From: Lates calcarifer
Lineage: Eukaryota > Chordata > Actinopteri > Centropomidae
Assembly (NCBI RefSeq): GCF_001640805.2
Contig: NC_066843.1
Coordinates: forward strand, 10,379,686 to 10,443,685
Length of the DNA: 64,000 bases
Reading direction: 5' to 3'
Part shown: in pieces, positions 1 to 11,337 of the stretch
Numbering within the stretch: position 1 is the stretch's first letter
Layout of the letters: the number at the start of each line of letters is the position of its first letter
Position numbers and translations under genes: made by a program
The notes under the pieces: model-generated
The model's database searches: none
Told to the model about the DNA's origin: nothing
What the model saw: only the letters and a program-made list of their open reading frames with translations

Positions 1-3000
1 CAACAAGCTCGCTCCCACACTTAACCCTGCGTGAGGTTTACTATTTGCTGTTATTAATGCATGTGCACATACATCATTAAGCTGTATTACTAGCACATGT
101 ACATATGTTTGCTTGTCTTTGCATGTCAGTGCCTAAATATGCGCATGCATGCCTGTATATGTTTTCCTGTGTGGGAAAATGGGCTGACAGTGAGGTGGAG
201 CGTGAAAGCGATAGTAAACAGAGGCTATTATCAGCGATAAAGCTCCACACCTATTATGTGGCTGTTTGACTTGTTGTACATTTACTGTGAGAAAACTAAA
301 GATAAGGCCTCTGAGAAATAATTGGGACTGGAGGCACAAAGAGAGCATAGGGTGTAAGGTGGTAGTGTTGGAAAGGAAGGAGCGAGAAAGAGGGAAAGGA
401 AGACGGGCAGCAAGAGGGGTGTGGGAATGGAGGTGTTTAGGGACTCCCCGCGGACTGACTTCGACATGGGAACACACAGCCGCCCTAACAAAGCGTGGCC
501 GCCTCTCGCTGACTTTACAGGCTTGGGACAGGGGGAAAGGAGGGGAGGGATGTTAGTGAGAGAAGGAGGCACAGGTCTGGGACAAGTCAAATTTTCTGAT
601 ACATTGAAGATCTTAAAGGTGAACTAAAGAGGACCTCAAGTTTGCTTTAACATGTGATAAACAGCTCCGTCGAACAAAACATCAGCATGACAATCATGAT
701 CACATTATTCTTCACATTGTCCTCGAGACAGAAATTGTACAAATTACATAATAACTGAATAATTTCATTGCCTCAGGAATTTTCGTCCCTGTTTCTCTTA
801 GCCTCTTTAATCAAAAAAACTAATAGACTAGAGGAGATGGTACAGTAGTTTGTTTCGTCTATTAAAATGTACTGTCTCCCTGGTGGGACAGTTGGTAGCA
901 CTTCTTGTGTTTTGGTCTGTGCTGGACTCAGACTTCAACTTTGACAAATTCTACATAGTTTTAAACCTGTCTATCTTGTTTTCCTGTATCTCCATGTCTA
1001 TCTTTGCAAAGCATTTTGAAATCCCCATATCAATCACAGGATTGGTTCATATTGGCTATGGCGTCAAAGTATTTTCCACTCAAAAGGTAGTACTAATACA
1101 GGCCTTATATTCCCTATTTAATGCCAAAAAAAAGGGAAAGACAGAAAAAATAATATTTCTACCATGTTTGTACCTCTGTAACTTTGGCTCAGTACATCTC
1201 ATACTTCTTCTGACATTTTACTTGTAAATGTAAAGAGTTAACTTTTAAAGGAGACCAGGGTTGTGACTTCAATCAAAACAGCTGAAGAACTGTAACATTT
1301 TTATTTTTGGCCTTATGCACAGAATTTGGGGTGTTGAGAGCTAAAAGTTATCAACACTATGCATCTTATGCATAGGAGATTTGTGAGTTGTACTTCAGTT
1401 TCCTTTTGTAGAATCAATAAAGTTTATCTTAAGAATTTACAGTACAATAAAAAACACTTTTTACCCACATATACAAAGTAATATTTCATTTCCACTTGGC
1501 AGGCTAGTTTACCAAAACATTTTACGCCTTTGCAGTCATGACCGGCATTCATTTGTTTCTCTGTCTGCTGTTACTGCAAAACTGCCAAGAGCACAGTGTC
1601 TTCCAAAAGTGTAACAAAAGACTCAAATGAAAAAGATCTTTGTCGTTGGAAAACATTTGTAAGCTGAATAAAGGATGTGAGCAATTGTAACCACAACCTC
1701 GTGGCAGTCAGTTTTTAGTGACTGAGTGATCCTGAACTTGTGTAGGTTTGTCAAAATGTGAAGATCTTCCTCTGTTTTGTCTTTGATTTCATACAAACAC
1801 ACAGCCACCATACAGTCACAATCTTTTTTTCTCTCCTTCACTCTCACATGTAGTGTACACAGCATAAACCCTCGCGTGTCACCATGCGCCATCGCTTAAG
1901 ATACCCAAACTAAGTCTGTCATTATACTGTCATATTTGGAGCATTACATCACTGGTTTGTCATTTCCAGTTGATGTGGAGGCAGCCGAGTGGCGTTATTC
2001 TAGAATAGTAGCATTACACAAGGTCATCATCATAAGCCAATCACTGGAACTGACTCTCCACTTCACTCAGCCTATCTCTGGCCTGTGATGTGAAGTGGTT
2101 AGGTCAGCCGTCACTCTCTGTCCCGGCCCTGGAAAATAATACAGCACAATGACTGCTGCTCTCATTGATGAGAAATGACACTGAGAGAATATGAAGGAGT
2201 GTATGAAATGGTTGAATAAGTGCATTTTGCCAGCCTTGCCTGTGTTTGCGCAAGTATTCCTCTGTCCAAGCCATGATTTCCTGTTTGGTTTAATTACCAA
2301 AGCCAACTGTACTTTCCCCAGTGAGTATAAAGCTCATTCAGTTTCCTCATCCCTCAATCTTCTTACCTCAAATCATGAGAGGAGGCAGGTGACTGTGACC
2401 TGTTTAGGTCTGCCGGGGCTGAAGGGAGAGCTGGAACGTTACGTTAATTCATTGATTTGTCAAAAAAACAGAAAAATAAATTAGCAAATATTAAGCTAAA
2501 CTTCTCCTGTTGCAGCTGCCCAATATTCAGAGTTTAATGCTTTTCTTTGCCCTATGTAATAGTGAAATACATATCTTTGGGTTTTAGACTGTTTTACAAA
2601 ACCATGGTTTTTAGGAAACTGCCAGGCATTTTTCACTATTTTTGGACATTTTAAGGTCTAAAAAAATGAATCTATTAAAATTATCAACAGACTAATAGAT
2701 AATGAAACTAAGTTAGTTTGCAGTTCTATTCTTGATTCACATTGAGTCTGGTTTTCTGCGTTGAAGTCCATTTGACTATATATCCATTTAGAAACTAAAA
2801 CTAAACTAAATTTAATGGGGTTTTTTGCCTTCGATAGTAAGCTTGTTAGCCTTAATGGTACAAGATTAAATCACAGGGGAATGGTTTCGAGTGTATGTGA
2901 CTGAGTTTAACTCTGCATTTGTTCAAATTAGTATGTTCCAACTGAATTGAGTTTTTCTTATAATTCCTCTTTCTATGAAAAAAGCAGCAGTTTCTGAGTA

Positions 3001-3215
3001 TTTACCTGACAAAGTGTCACCATTTTTAACCTAAATTTGAGCATACTGCTCCATCTACTGGCGTCTTTGTAAAACTTCAACCCGTATACCCTGTGACATA
3101 TATAAATGATTATGTAGTAAAATTGTATACTACATTAATCTGCTATTTCTTAGCATAATTTGAATGGCTCTTTCTCATTTCTGTCCTTCTCCCTGTCTTG
3201 TCTCTTTGCTTTCAG
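1..3215 (+). other. coro7: coro7 intron (upstream exons off-window)
   Basis: No exon matching the expected coronin-7 sequence before the first visible exon was found here, so this is read as one intron. It is AT-rich. It contains a 126-codon open frame without ATG at 850-1227 (see findings), an AATAAA at 1415-1420 without other gene evidence, and a relic of a dispersed repeat near 2540-2720. The nested gene VASN that sits in a CORO7 intron in mammals is not in this stretch: no long leucine-rich-repeat frame is present on either strand. Confidence 0.6.
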
Positions 3216-6200
3216 GATGCTGATCCCTCTGTTTGATGAAGACACTGGTCTGCTCGTACTGGCTGGCATGGTAAGATTGATGCTCCTCTATTATGAATTC
3301 TGTCTGATGATTAGACTTGAGCAACTTAAATATAAGATATTAGATAGACTTTGTCATGTAGTTGCATCTGGAACTCAGAAGTGTTGACAGTTACATATTT
3401 TAAAGTTAAAGGTCAGCTTTCATTATTGCCTTACATGTTCTTCTTCTGTGCTGATAATAATTTCTGTATGACAGGAGATGAACTTTAAAGGTTTTTTGAT
3501 TTAATACTAAGACTTACTTATAAGACTTACATACTTAATAAGTGTCTGATGTAGTGATGTTCTGCTCTGCACAGGGAGACACAGTGGTCGATTGCTTTGA
3601 AGTCTCTTCCTCTGAGCCCTTGCTCTCTCAAGGTAAGAGCTGGTCATTTGTTATCTGTCTGTTCAGATTAACACAGCCTCCCTCCTAGTTTTTCATCCAC
3701 CCTCGCTCTCTTTTCTCCTCTCAATCTTATCACTGTAGTGAGCCACTGCATCACAGATGCCTCGACACGAGGGGTTGCCATGGTTCCCAAGCTGGCGCTG
3801 GATGTGATGTCCTGCGAAGTGATGCGTGTGCTTCAGCTGACAGACAGCTGCATTGTGCCAATCAGCTATCACGTCCCTCGCAAGGTGTGTGCAAAAACAG
3901 CGCTGTGCTGACATTGCCACAAACAACGCATTCATAACAGGTGCTATGTGTGTTGCATGGCCATTTTCATGCATTCTTATTTGCGTTCATGTGTGTACCA
4001 TTCTGTGTTGTTCTCCAGAATTCAGGCCAGGAGTTTCATGACGATCTTTACCCAGACACAGCGGGAACGACTCCAGCCATGTCTGCTGAGGAGTGGTGGC
4101 AGGGAGGAAACAAGCAGGTAATGGTTCTCTACCCACAACAAGTTTATTCAGCCTTTGTGCTGTGCAGACACCTCAAATGATTACTTTGTTTGTCCTCAGG
4201 TGGAGAAAGTCACCCTCCACCCAGACAAAAGGCCCAAGCCAAAGGCTCCACCAGCAAAACAGATGCCTGCAAAGAAGGAGGTGGCCAGTGGGGGGAGCAA
4301 AGAGGTGAGAGACATCTGTAGGAAATATTTTTGCAGGAAATGGTCTTAACTTTACACCAATCAGGGGCTAGTTTTCCCAGAGGCATTCACCATCATGGTA
4401 CCACTGGCAGAGGTAAAAACTTGACATCATACTGTTGTACAGGATCCAGCTCGTGGCTGCTCCACCTCCAGTAGTCCTCTGAGTACTCCCAGCAGCAGCG
4501 CTGTCCCATCCCGCTCTCCCTCCTCCACCTCCGGCCTCTCCTCAGGCTTCCTCCCCAGCCCCAGTCCCAGCCAGAGCGTCAAGGCAATCCAGAACCTCCT
4601 GGGTATATACACACACACTTTTTCATCATAGTGTCTGTCATTTTTAGAATAGTGTTTCTCTAGTGACAAAGCTGTTAATGGAAAATTCTCTCTCATCCAG
4701 GACCAACCTCCAAGTTCCGTCACATCCAGGGTGCAGTGATGCACAGGGACACACACATCACTAACATTCGTGGTCTCAACCTTACCACACCAGGCGAGTG
4801 TGACGGTTTCTGTGTCAACAGCCAACGTGTGGCAGTGCCCCTCTCCATCTCTGGGGGCCAGATCGCCATCTTTGAGGTAGAGCAGCAGATGGAAATCAAA
4901 TTAAAAACTATTTATGAAAACTGTGGCTGCTCTCTATGTCGAATGTCTTTTTTCCCCCTCTTACTCCAGTAAGGAAAATGAGACTTCTGTGTGCTCGATG
5001 TGTTTGAGTGACTGTTTTTATTCCTCTCCTCAGCGCTCTCAGCCTGGCAGGCAGCCAGACACAGCCCTGCCCACCATCCAAAACTCTGTAAATGTGGCCG
5101 ACTTCTCATGGGACCCCTTTGACACACATAGGCTGGCTGTGGGTGAGTGAATACACACTGTATAGGTAGGAATGTGTGTAACTGTAAACTCTTTTTGTGT
5201 TCTCACTGTCAAGGTTAGTGCATGAGTGTGATTTAACATGTATGTCCCCCTCTGACTTTGATAGCTGGTGATGATGCTAAGATCCGGGTATGGCAGGTAC
5301 CAAAGGGAGGACTGAAAGAGACCCTGACTGAGCCTGAGCTCATCTTGCAAGGTAGGCCAGGGCCCTGTTTCTGAAATTACCTGAGTTCAGCTGTTTCTGT
5401 CTATAACAGATTGTTGACTGACACACAACAGTTAGGATCTACAGTACAACAACTGACACGAAAAAGTATATATGGTTCATTGATTACAGTGCCTGTGAAT
5501 TATTTCATGTATAAGAAGGAAGACAGCTAGTCATAGTCACAACAAAATCAAGTTGACTGGCAGCTGATATGATCTCCCCATAGGCCACACTGAGAAGATT
5601 TACTCCATCAAGTTTCACCCTCTGGCCAGTGGACTCCTGGTTTCTTCATCCTATGATCTCACAGTCAGACTGTGGAACCTGGAGAGCGAAGAGGAGGTCA
5701 AAGTTCTCAAAGGACACCAGGACCAGGTGGGTCCAAGGCTAAATGCAGGAAAAAAGTGAAAGCTAGGTCTGAGGTGAAACTTTATTTTCACCCTGCCATA
5801 ATGAGATACTAAAGGATGCTAAGAAAGAACCACTGATATACTGCATGTCAATAGTTTGGACATGAGGATATGTTTGCTTACAACATACTGAAATTAGCAC
5901 AACAGCTGCTCTCTGAAGTTCTTCTTCTTTGCTCCCTATGCTTACGCCTCATGCTCAGGTGTTTGCTATGGCATGGAGCCCAGATGGCAAGCTCCTGGCC
6001 ACAGTGTGCAAAGATGGGAAAGTCCGCATCTATGACCCTCGCAAGTCCACTACACCTGTGCAGGTATGTACAGCACACACAGGAATATGGTGTGATACCA
6101 CCTTAAGATAGAGATGTGTCTTTTGATGTGTATTGTTAAAACACTGAAACACAGGCATAGCTCCAGTCCACAGTTCAGTTCAATACTGAAGTACTAACCA

Positions 6201-8674
6201 GCAGTGTTGTCTCATATAAGTGCTAAAATTTCATTTAACAACTGTTTAGAACCATATTACTTGGTGGGTAAAACAATCAAAAAAGTAAAAGCAATGTAGC
6301 TATAGCAGAAGGCATTAGTCATCTGGAAGCATTACAGTGTTTTGTTTTGTTTTGTTTTTTTAGGAGGGCCCAGGCCCTGAGGGCCCCAGGGGAGCTCGTA
6401 TAGTGTGGGTGTGTGAGGGCAAGTACCTGCTGGTGTCAGGATTTGACAGGTACTTAACATTTTTGTTGAAGTGGCATCAAAATATATTTTCATAGAGCAG
6501 TAGTGAGCCAGTCAAAAAACAGAAACTTGACCACTGACCCCTCTTGTCCTTCGCCTGCAGTCGCAGTGAGAGAGGACTCTACTTGTACTCTGCAGACTCC
6601 CTGTCTTCTGGAGCCATAGCCAACGCTCAAGTGGGCGTCTCCCCCTCCACCCTCATCCCTTTCTATGACCATGACACCAGTGTGGTCATCCTCACTGGAA
6701 AAGTAAGCCCCAAAAAAAAAAAAAGTATATATTGAACCACAACCGAGAACAAAATAAGAATTAGATGTAACCTGTGTTACATCTTGTCCTTTGTTTTCCA
6801 GGGTGATACCAGAGTGCACATTTATGAGTTAGTCCCAGAGGAGCCATACTTTGTTGAATGCAGCAGTTTTAACTCTCCTGAGCCACATAAGGTACTGAGC
6901 TGACCTCACTTTACTTTTACTCATTTTTATATTTAAATTTATCAGTCATTATACTGCGTACATGGACAGCCAAAGCACTAGAGTAGTTAAAATGCCCTCC
7001 TTAAAACCTGCGCTGTCTTTCTGATGCTCTATGTGTATTTTTGTTTGTATTGGCTAAACTCTAGCACTTTGTGTTTGCCTCCTGTCTACAGGGCTTGGCC
7101 TTTCTGCCCAAGACAGAATGCAATGTGCGTGATGTGGAGATAGCTGTAGGGCTAATGCTCACCAAGACGACCATAGAGCCAGTGGCCTTCAGAGTGCCAC
7201 GGGTCAAGGTGAGCCAACTACACCACCTAGAGGACGCATGGGGATCCTGCATGCCTTCCCTCCTGATCATTATTCCTAAGACATGTCTTTAATTGAGTTC
7301 CTTACTAATTCTCATACCTTCCTCTTCTGTGTGTCCACTCTGGTTGTACAGAAAGAGTTTTTCCAGGATGACGTGTACACAGACACAGCAGTGTGGTGGG
7401 AACCGGCTCTGACAGCCTCTGCCTGGCTGTCCGGCTCCAATGGCCAACACAGAAAGATCAGTCTGAAGCCCAAAGACATGACACCAGGTGCAGACACAGA
7501 CCAGAGAGTCTGAATATATATACATACCATGTGTCCTTATTTAACATGGCTCTCAATCTAGATGAAGATGCTTATCTCTACATGTTATGTCCTGATGTGT
7601 TTCTGTGCTTGATGCTGTGTGTTTGTGTGTTTTTTTTTTCTCAGTGAGTGAGGCCCCCAAAGAGGCTCCAGTTAGGAAGTACCTGCCCTCATCTGTTTAC
7701 CTGGAGGAGAAGACTGATGAACAGAAGAAAGAGGAGGTGAGGACAAGCTGAAATACTGCATAATTGTGTTTACTACTCTATGTGATGTGTTAACCAGTAC
7801 ATCTCATCCAGACTTCATGTGAGGTCTTTCCACACTTCATCTTTCATCATGTCAGTCATCTGTTTTGCATATTAAACTCAAAATCTCAAATGCACATGTT
7901 GTAGTTGCTGAATAAAAGCAGCTGTGTTTTTCTGATATGCTTTAACAATGAACGTGTGTGTGTGTGTGTGGCCCAGCTGCTGAGTGCCATGGTGGCGAAG
8001 CTGGGGAACATGGACGACCCACTGCCACAGGAGTCCTTTGAGGGGGTCGACGAGGACGAGTGGGTGAGTGAATGCATATTTCTGCTTTCAGCAGTTAGAT
8101 ATTAATGAGTGTGCAGTAACTCTAATGACAGACATACCTGTTCATGATTTGAAGTAGACTCAAACACAGTCCTGCTGCCACAGTATCAATTTAGTACAAT
8201 ATTATGAAGACCTGTGCATTTTACACTGCAGTGTACTCCTTTTGTGAGTATCATACAGTAATGTTCAGTTTTTAATGATTGTGTTATCTCAGTTGTAACT
8301 GTTATGGGAGTTTGCATTGTACTGTAAAGTGTTCATTCTGTTTTGTTAGGAGTTTTTCATCCCACAAACCATCATGACTGAAAAATATGGACTGTAAAAT
8401 TATTTTAATAGGTTTTACCAGGGCTGAGGGATATGGCTGTAGCAACATTAATATTAATATTTTCATGACTTCAGACTTTACACAAACATTCAGTGTAAAG
8501 AAGTGTGCTCCGCTATTATGCATTTCATCAGAAGAAAATTCTACATTTGTTGTTTGGAGAAAGCTTAGTGACAAAATACTTTATTCTGTAGGAACCAGTG
8601 GGGTATTGAGGTAATGCAAAATCAGTGGAAGTTCGTCATCTCACTGTGACTTCTTTGTCATTCAGGATGACTAA
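3216..8674 (+). CDS. coro7: Coronin-7, 3' part of the gene (last 19 coding exons)
   Basis: Coronin-7 is a tandem beta-propeller coronin of the Golgi/trans-Golgi that acts in post-Golgi trafficking. Exons: 3216-3270, 3575-3632, 3739-3884, 4019-4117, 4200-4304, 4443-4602, 4701-4876, 5034-5142, 5265-5351, 5584-5726, 5959-6063, 6364-6449, 6561-6702, 6802-6891, 7092-7208, 7352-7487, 7645-7736, 7977-8063, 8666-8674. All have AG/GT borders and compatible phases, giving 666 visible residues. Order: end of the first propeller with the coronin signature FHDDLYPDTAG, a Pro/Ser/Thr-rich linker, a second propeller with classic WD repeats (SSSYDLTVRLWNL, AWSPDGKLLATVCKDGKVRIY), a second FFQDDVYTDTA signature, and an acidic tail ending EDEWDD. 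The protein matches remembered vertebrate CORO7 along its whole visible length. The first exon opens with the last base of a codon, so upstream exons (about the first quarter of the protein) lie outside the window. pam16 follows on the same strand. Confidence 0.97.
4443..4602 (+). CDS. coro7: coro7 exon for the Pro/Ser/Thr-rich linker between propellers
   Basis: This 160-bp exon encodes about 53 residues (visible residues 155-207), mostly Ser, Pro and Thr with runs such as STSSSPLSTPSSSA. It ends in a segment (SQSVKAIQNLLG) that leads into the second propeller. Coronin-7 has a PST-rich stretch here instead of the C-terminal coiled coil of short coronins. The neighbouring exon 4200-4304 is Lys/Pro-rich (DKRPKPKAPPAK), so the linker is basic first and then Ser-rich. 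It is the least conserved part of the protein compared with the mammalian sequence as I remember it. Confidence 0.9.
8666..8674 (+). CDS. coro7: coro7 terminal coding exon (Asp-Asp-stop)
   Basis: After the acceptor AG at 8664-8665, the last coding exon holds only GAT GAC TAA, adding two aspartates to the acidic tail. The previous exon (7977-8063) ends on a complete codon (TGG), so this exon is read in phase 0. The human protein ends with a single Asp after the same EDEW. Because the exon carries almost no protein, skipping it would cost little, which matters for the read-through discussed in the findings. Confidence 0.85.
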   Translation, partial: DD

Positions 8675-10610
8675 AGGGGACGTCGTCTTGTCTTTGGTTC
8701 AGTCATGGTGCCAACAACAGAGATGAGAGGCCAGTCTCCACATCGTCTCAGCCTACTGCACAAAGAAAGAATACTGTACAATGTGAACAAACCTTCAGCA
8801 AAGTCAACAAATACCCCGGCTGGGTGATGCGAGAGAAAATCACAATAACTTAAAGACCTTCTTCTGATATGAGCACTGTATGTATGTATCACAGTATCTG
8901 TTTAAGTTTGGGAAATCAAATGTCACGATGTGTAGTTGTTCATCATATCAAACCGCATGAAATTTGATATGAAAATCATTTTCAGCTGGAATTCTTGAAT
9001 GTTCCAGAAATTATTCTGAGACAAATCTGACTTTGTAATAGCTTTCTTATGTTTATGTAGACTTAAAAATTCTGTCACACTATTGTTGATATTCAGAAAA
9101 AAATCCTACCATAGGAGATGATACAAAGCAATCATCAATAAATACTTAGAAATCATATATCAGGACAGCTCAAACATATTTCTGGTAAACCACAGTTCTA
9201 AATCAGTGCAAAGTCAATAAAACTGCAGGCAGTCATAGCAATAATACTTCTGCTTTACGCTACATTACAAGTTAAGACAGACATAACTATGGGTTACAAA
9301 CAATTTTTTTTTTAAATAGCTGTATTTTAGCCTAGCTTCTGTTTATGTCTTTGCTAAGTGGCCATGATTTAAGCATGATAATACACTCTGAGTTGTCCTG
9401 ATATAAAATGATGACCTCCTTTTGTGCCCACTCTGTATTTTGTTTGATATCAGGATACCTCAACATGTATCATTGTGTACAAACAAGTTATCTGTGTGGA
9501 CATTTACTTCCACAGTGGACCACTTGCTTGCTTTTTCTAGTCACAATGTGTCTTTGAAAAATTTAATGTTGCAAAAAAAAAAAAAGTTAATGAGTAAATA
9601 ACAAGTGAACATCATTGCATCTGATAAAATAATAATAATTAAAAAAAAAAAAACTTGTCTTCCTGTTTAGTCAGGTAAAACACACAAACACACACACACA
9701 CATGACTGTAACATGCTCAAGCCTTCCACAGCAAAAACCACACAGAGGATACAACAGGGTCACCAGTGCTCATGTTTGGCCATGAACTGGAATTTCTAAT
9801 GACAAAAACACTCACAGTTCACTTTTCTTTGTCAGCCAACATTAGAATAAAATGATATTTTAACATATGTGTTATTATAATTGTGCCAGTTAGATTTGAA
9901 TGTTTTGCCATCCAGAAATAGTCTTATGTTTAAGTAGGGGTGAAAGGTCAATAAAAGTAAAATATTGTTATGCATTGAAAGCCAAACCACCTCCTTTATG
10001 GAGTTTTTAGAGGGGCCTTTGTATTCTGATGATTGTTTCCTTTCTTTTGTTCTCTTGTTTGTGGCCAGTTGAACATTTAATCATGATCTTTGCTGGTTTT
10101 CAGACTGTTTGGGGATATTCCTCACTAAATGAGCTAACTTTCTTATCTAATGTTAACTGGTGATAAGTAATTGTGGTGTTAATCAGACAATAACAGTACA
10201 GTATTGAAAACTTAACATGCAGCCATAACAGCCATCATGTTATTTCTAATCAGGGCTACAACAATATTGTCAATAATCCAGGCTTGAGCCAACTGAGTTT
10301 GTTTACAACCTCTGATGGACTGAAATAAACCAACCAGTTCAGCCACGCATGATCATGCACATCATGTTGTACACATGAACTGCAGGTGTTGTCAGTGTTT
10401 GTGCGATGTATACTGTATGTGCTTGTGATTCTCAGACGCCACACTTTGTACTGTTTGGATTGGATTTACTTGCCTTCCATTGTGTTCAAACGGAACATTC
10501 TTTTTATACTTTGAGTAAAGGAGTGTTGTTTTTCTGTATTACTTGAGTAATGGTTTGTGGATTTTTTCAATATTGTCTTGCAATAAACACTTTTTGAACC
10601 CATTTCCACT
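8675..10610 (+). other. coro7: coro7 3' UTR (extent inferred)
   Basis: The sequence after the coro7 stop is AT-rich with no exon-like segment. Candidate polyadenylation hexamers AATAAA lie at 9137-9142, 9216-9221 and 10582-10587. The last is followed by a T/G-rich stretch (ttgtctttgtgtg) about 20-30 bases downstream, the usual arrangement for a used site, so it is the preferred end. Alternative shorter UTRs are equally possible. A short (CA)n tract at 9681-9703 and several A-runs lie inside. Confidence 0.45.
10582..10587 (+). terminator. Candidate distal polyadenylation signal of coro7
   Basis: AATAAA is followed within about 30 bases by a G/T-rich element, before any pam16 sequence. Earlier AATAAA copies at 9137 and 9216 have weaker downstream elements. 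Confidence 0.45.
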
Positions 10611-11018
10611 TGTCTTTGTGTGATTAGGTCACTGTGTCTCAGTGAGTAAATTTATGGGAAAGACTCAAAAAGACTTAAAAGTGTACATTTATATTTGGAC
10701 AAAAAAAGAATAAATTGATAAATGAATTGAATGTGTCCTGTACATTATTATGCTTGATGTATAAAATGGCAAATATTTCATGGTTCCACCTTGTCAAATA
10801 TTAGTATCTGCTGCTTTTCCTTTTTATTATTTGAATAATTTAAAGTTATTTTAAATAATTTTGAGGTAGGGCAATGGCTGTCATATGTGAAGATATCACT
10901 TTGGGCCTTGTGATGCAAATTTTCTTAATTTGGTCAGACCAATCAATTAATCTAGAAAATCATTAGATTAGAATAACCCATATTGAAAATAACCATTCAC
11001 TGTATCCTTATACAAAAC

Positions 11019-11131
11019 AGTTTTACTTTTGATACTTCAAGTACATTTGCCTGATTTAACTTACAGACCTTTATTTTTACATGTGGTATTAGTATTTTTA
11101 CTTGAGTAAATGATCTGAATACTTCCTACTC
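11019..11131 (+). repeat. Relic of a fish interspersed repeat rich in 'agtact/gtaaa' motifs
   Basis: The segment contains ttttacttttgatacttcaag, tttttacttgagtaaatgatctgaatacttc and similar phrases of a repeat common in teleost introns. A reverse-oriented fragment lies at about 41813-41890. Family name not assigned. Confidence 0.4.
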
Positions 11132-11337
11132 ATTGTCAGAACTCAGAGAAGAAAACTGCAGTTTGACTTCCCTGCCGGTAGTGGTCAGTGTTACAAATAT
11201 CACCGTCCACCAGAGTTAACTTGAATTTCGTGTTATTGTTGCTTCCTTGAACTTTGACCCTTAAGTAACCTTCATAAGTGTACATGTGCGACAACAGACG
11301 CGGCGTACCGTCCGAGGAAGCTGTATAATATTGCAAA

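Noticed and set aside
1..3215. Possible nested VASN gene, as in the mammalian CORO7 intron
   Set aside because: VASN has a single long leucine-rich-repeat coding exon, and no such frame exists here on either strand. It may lie further upstream.
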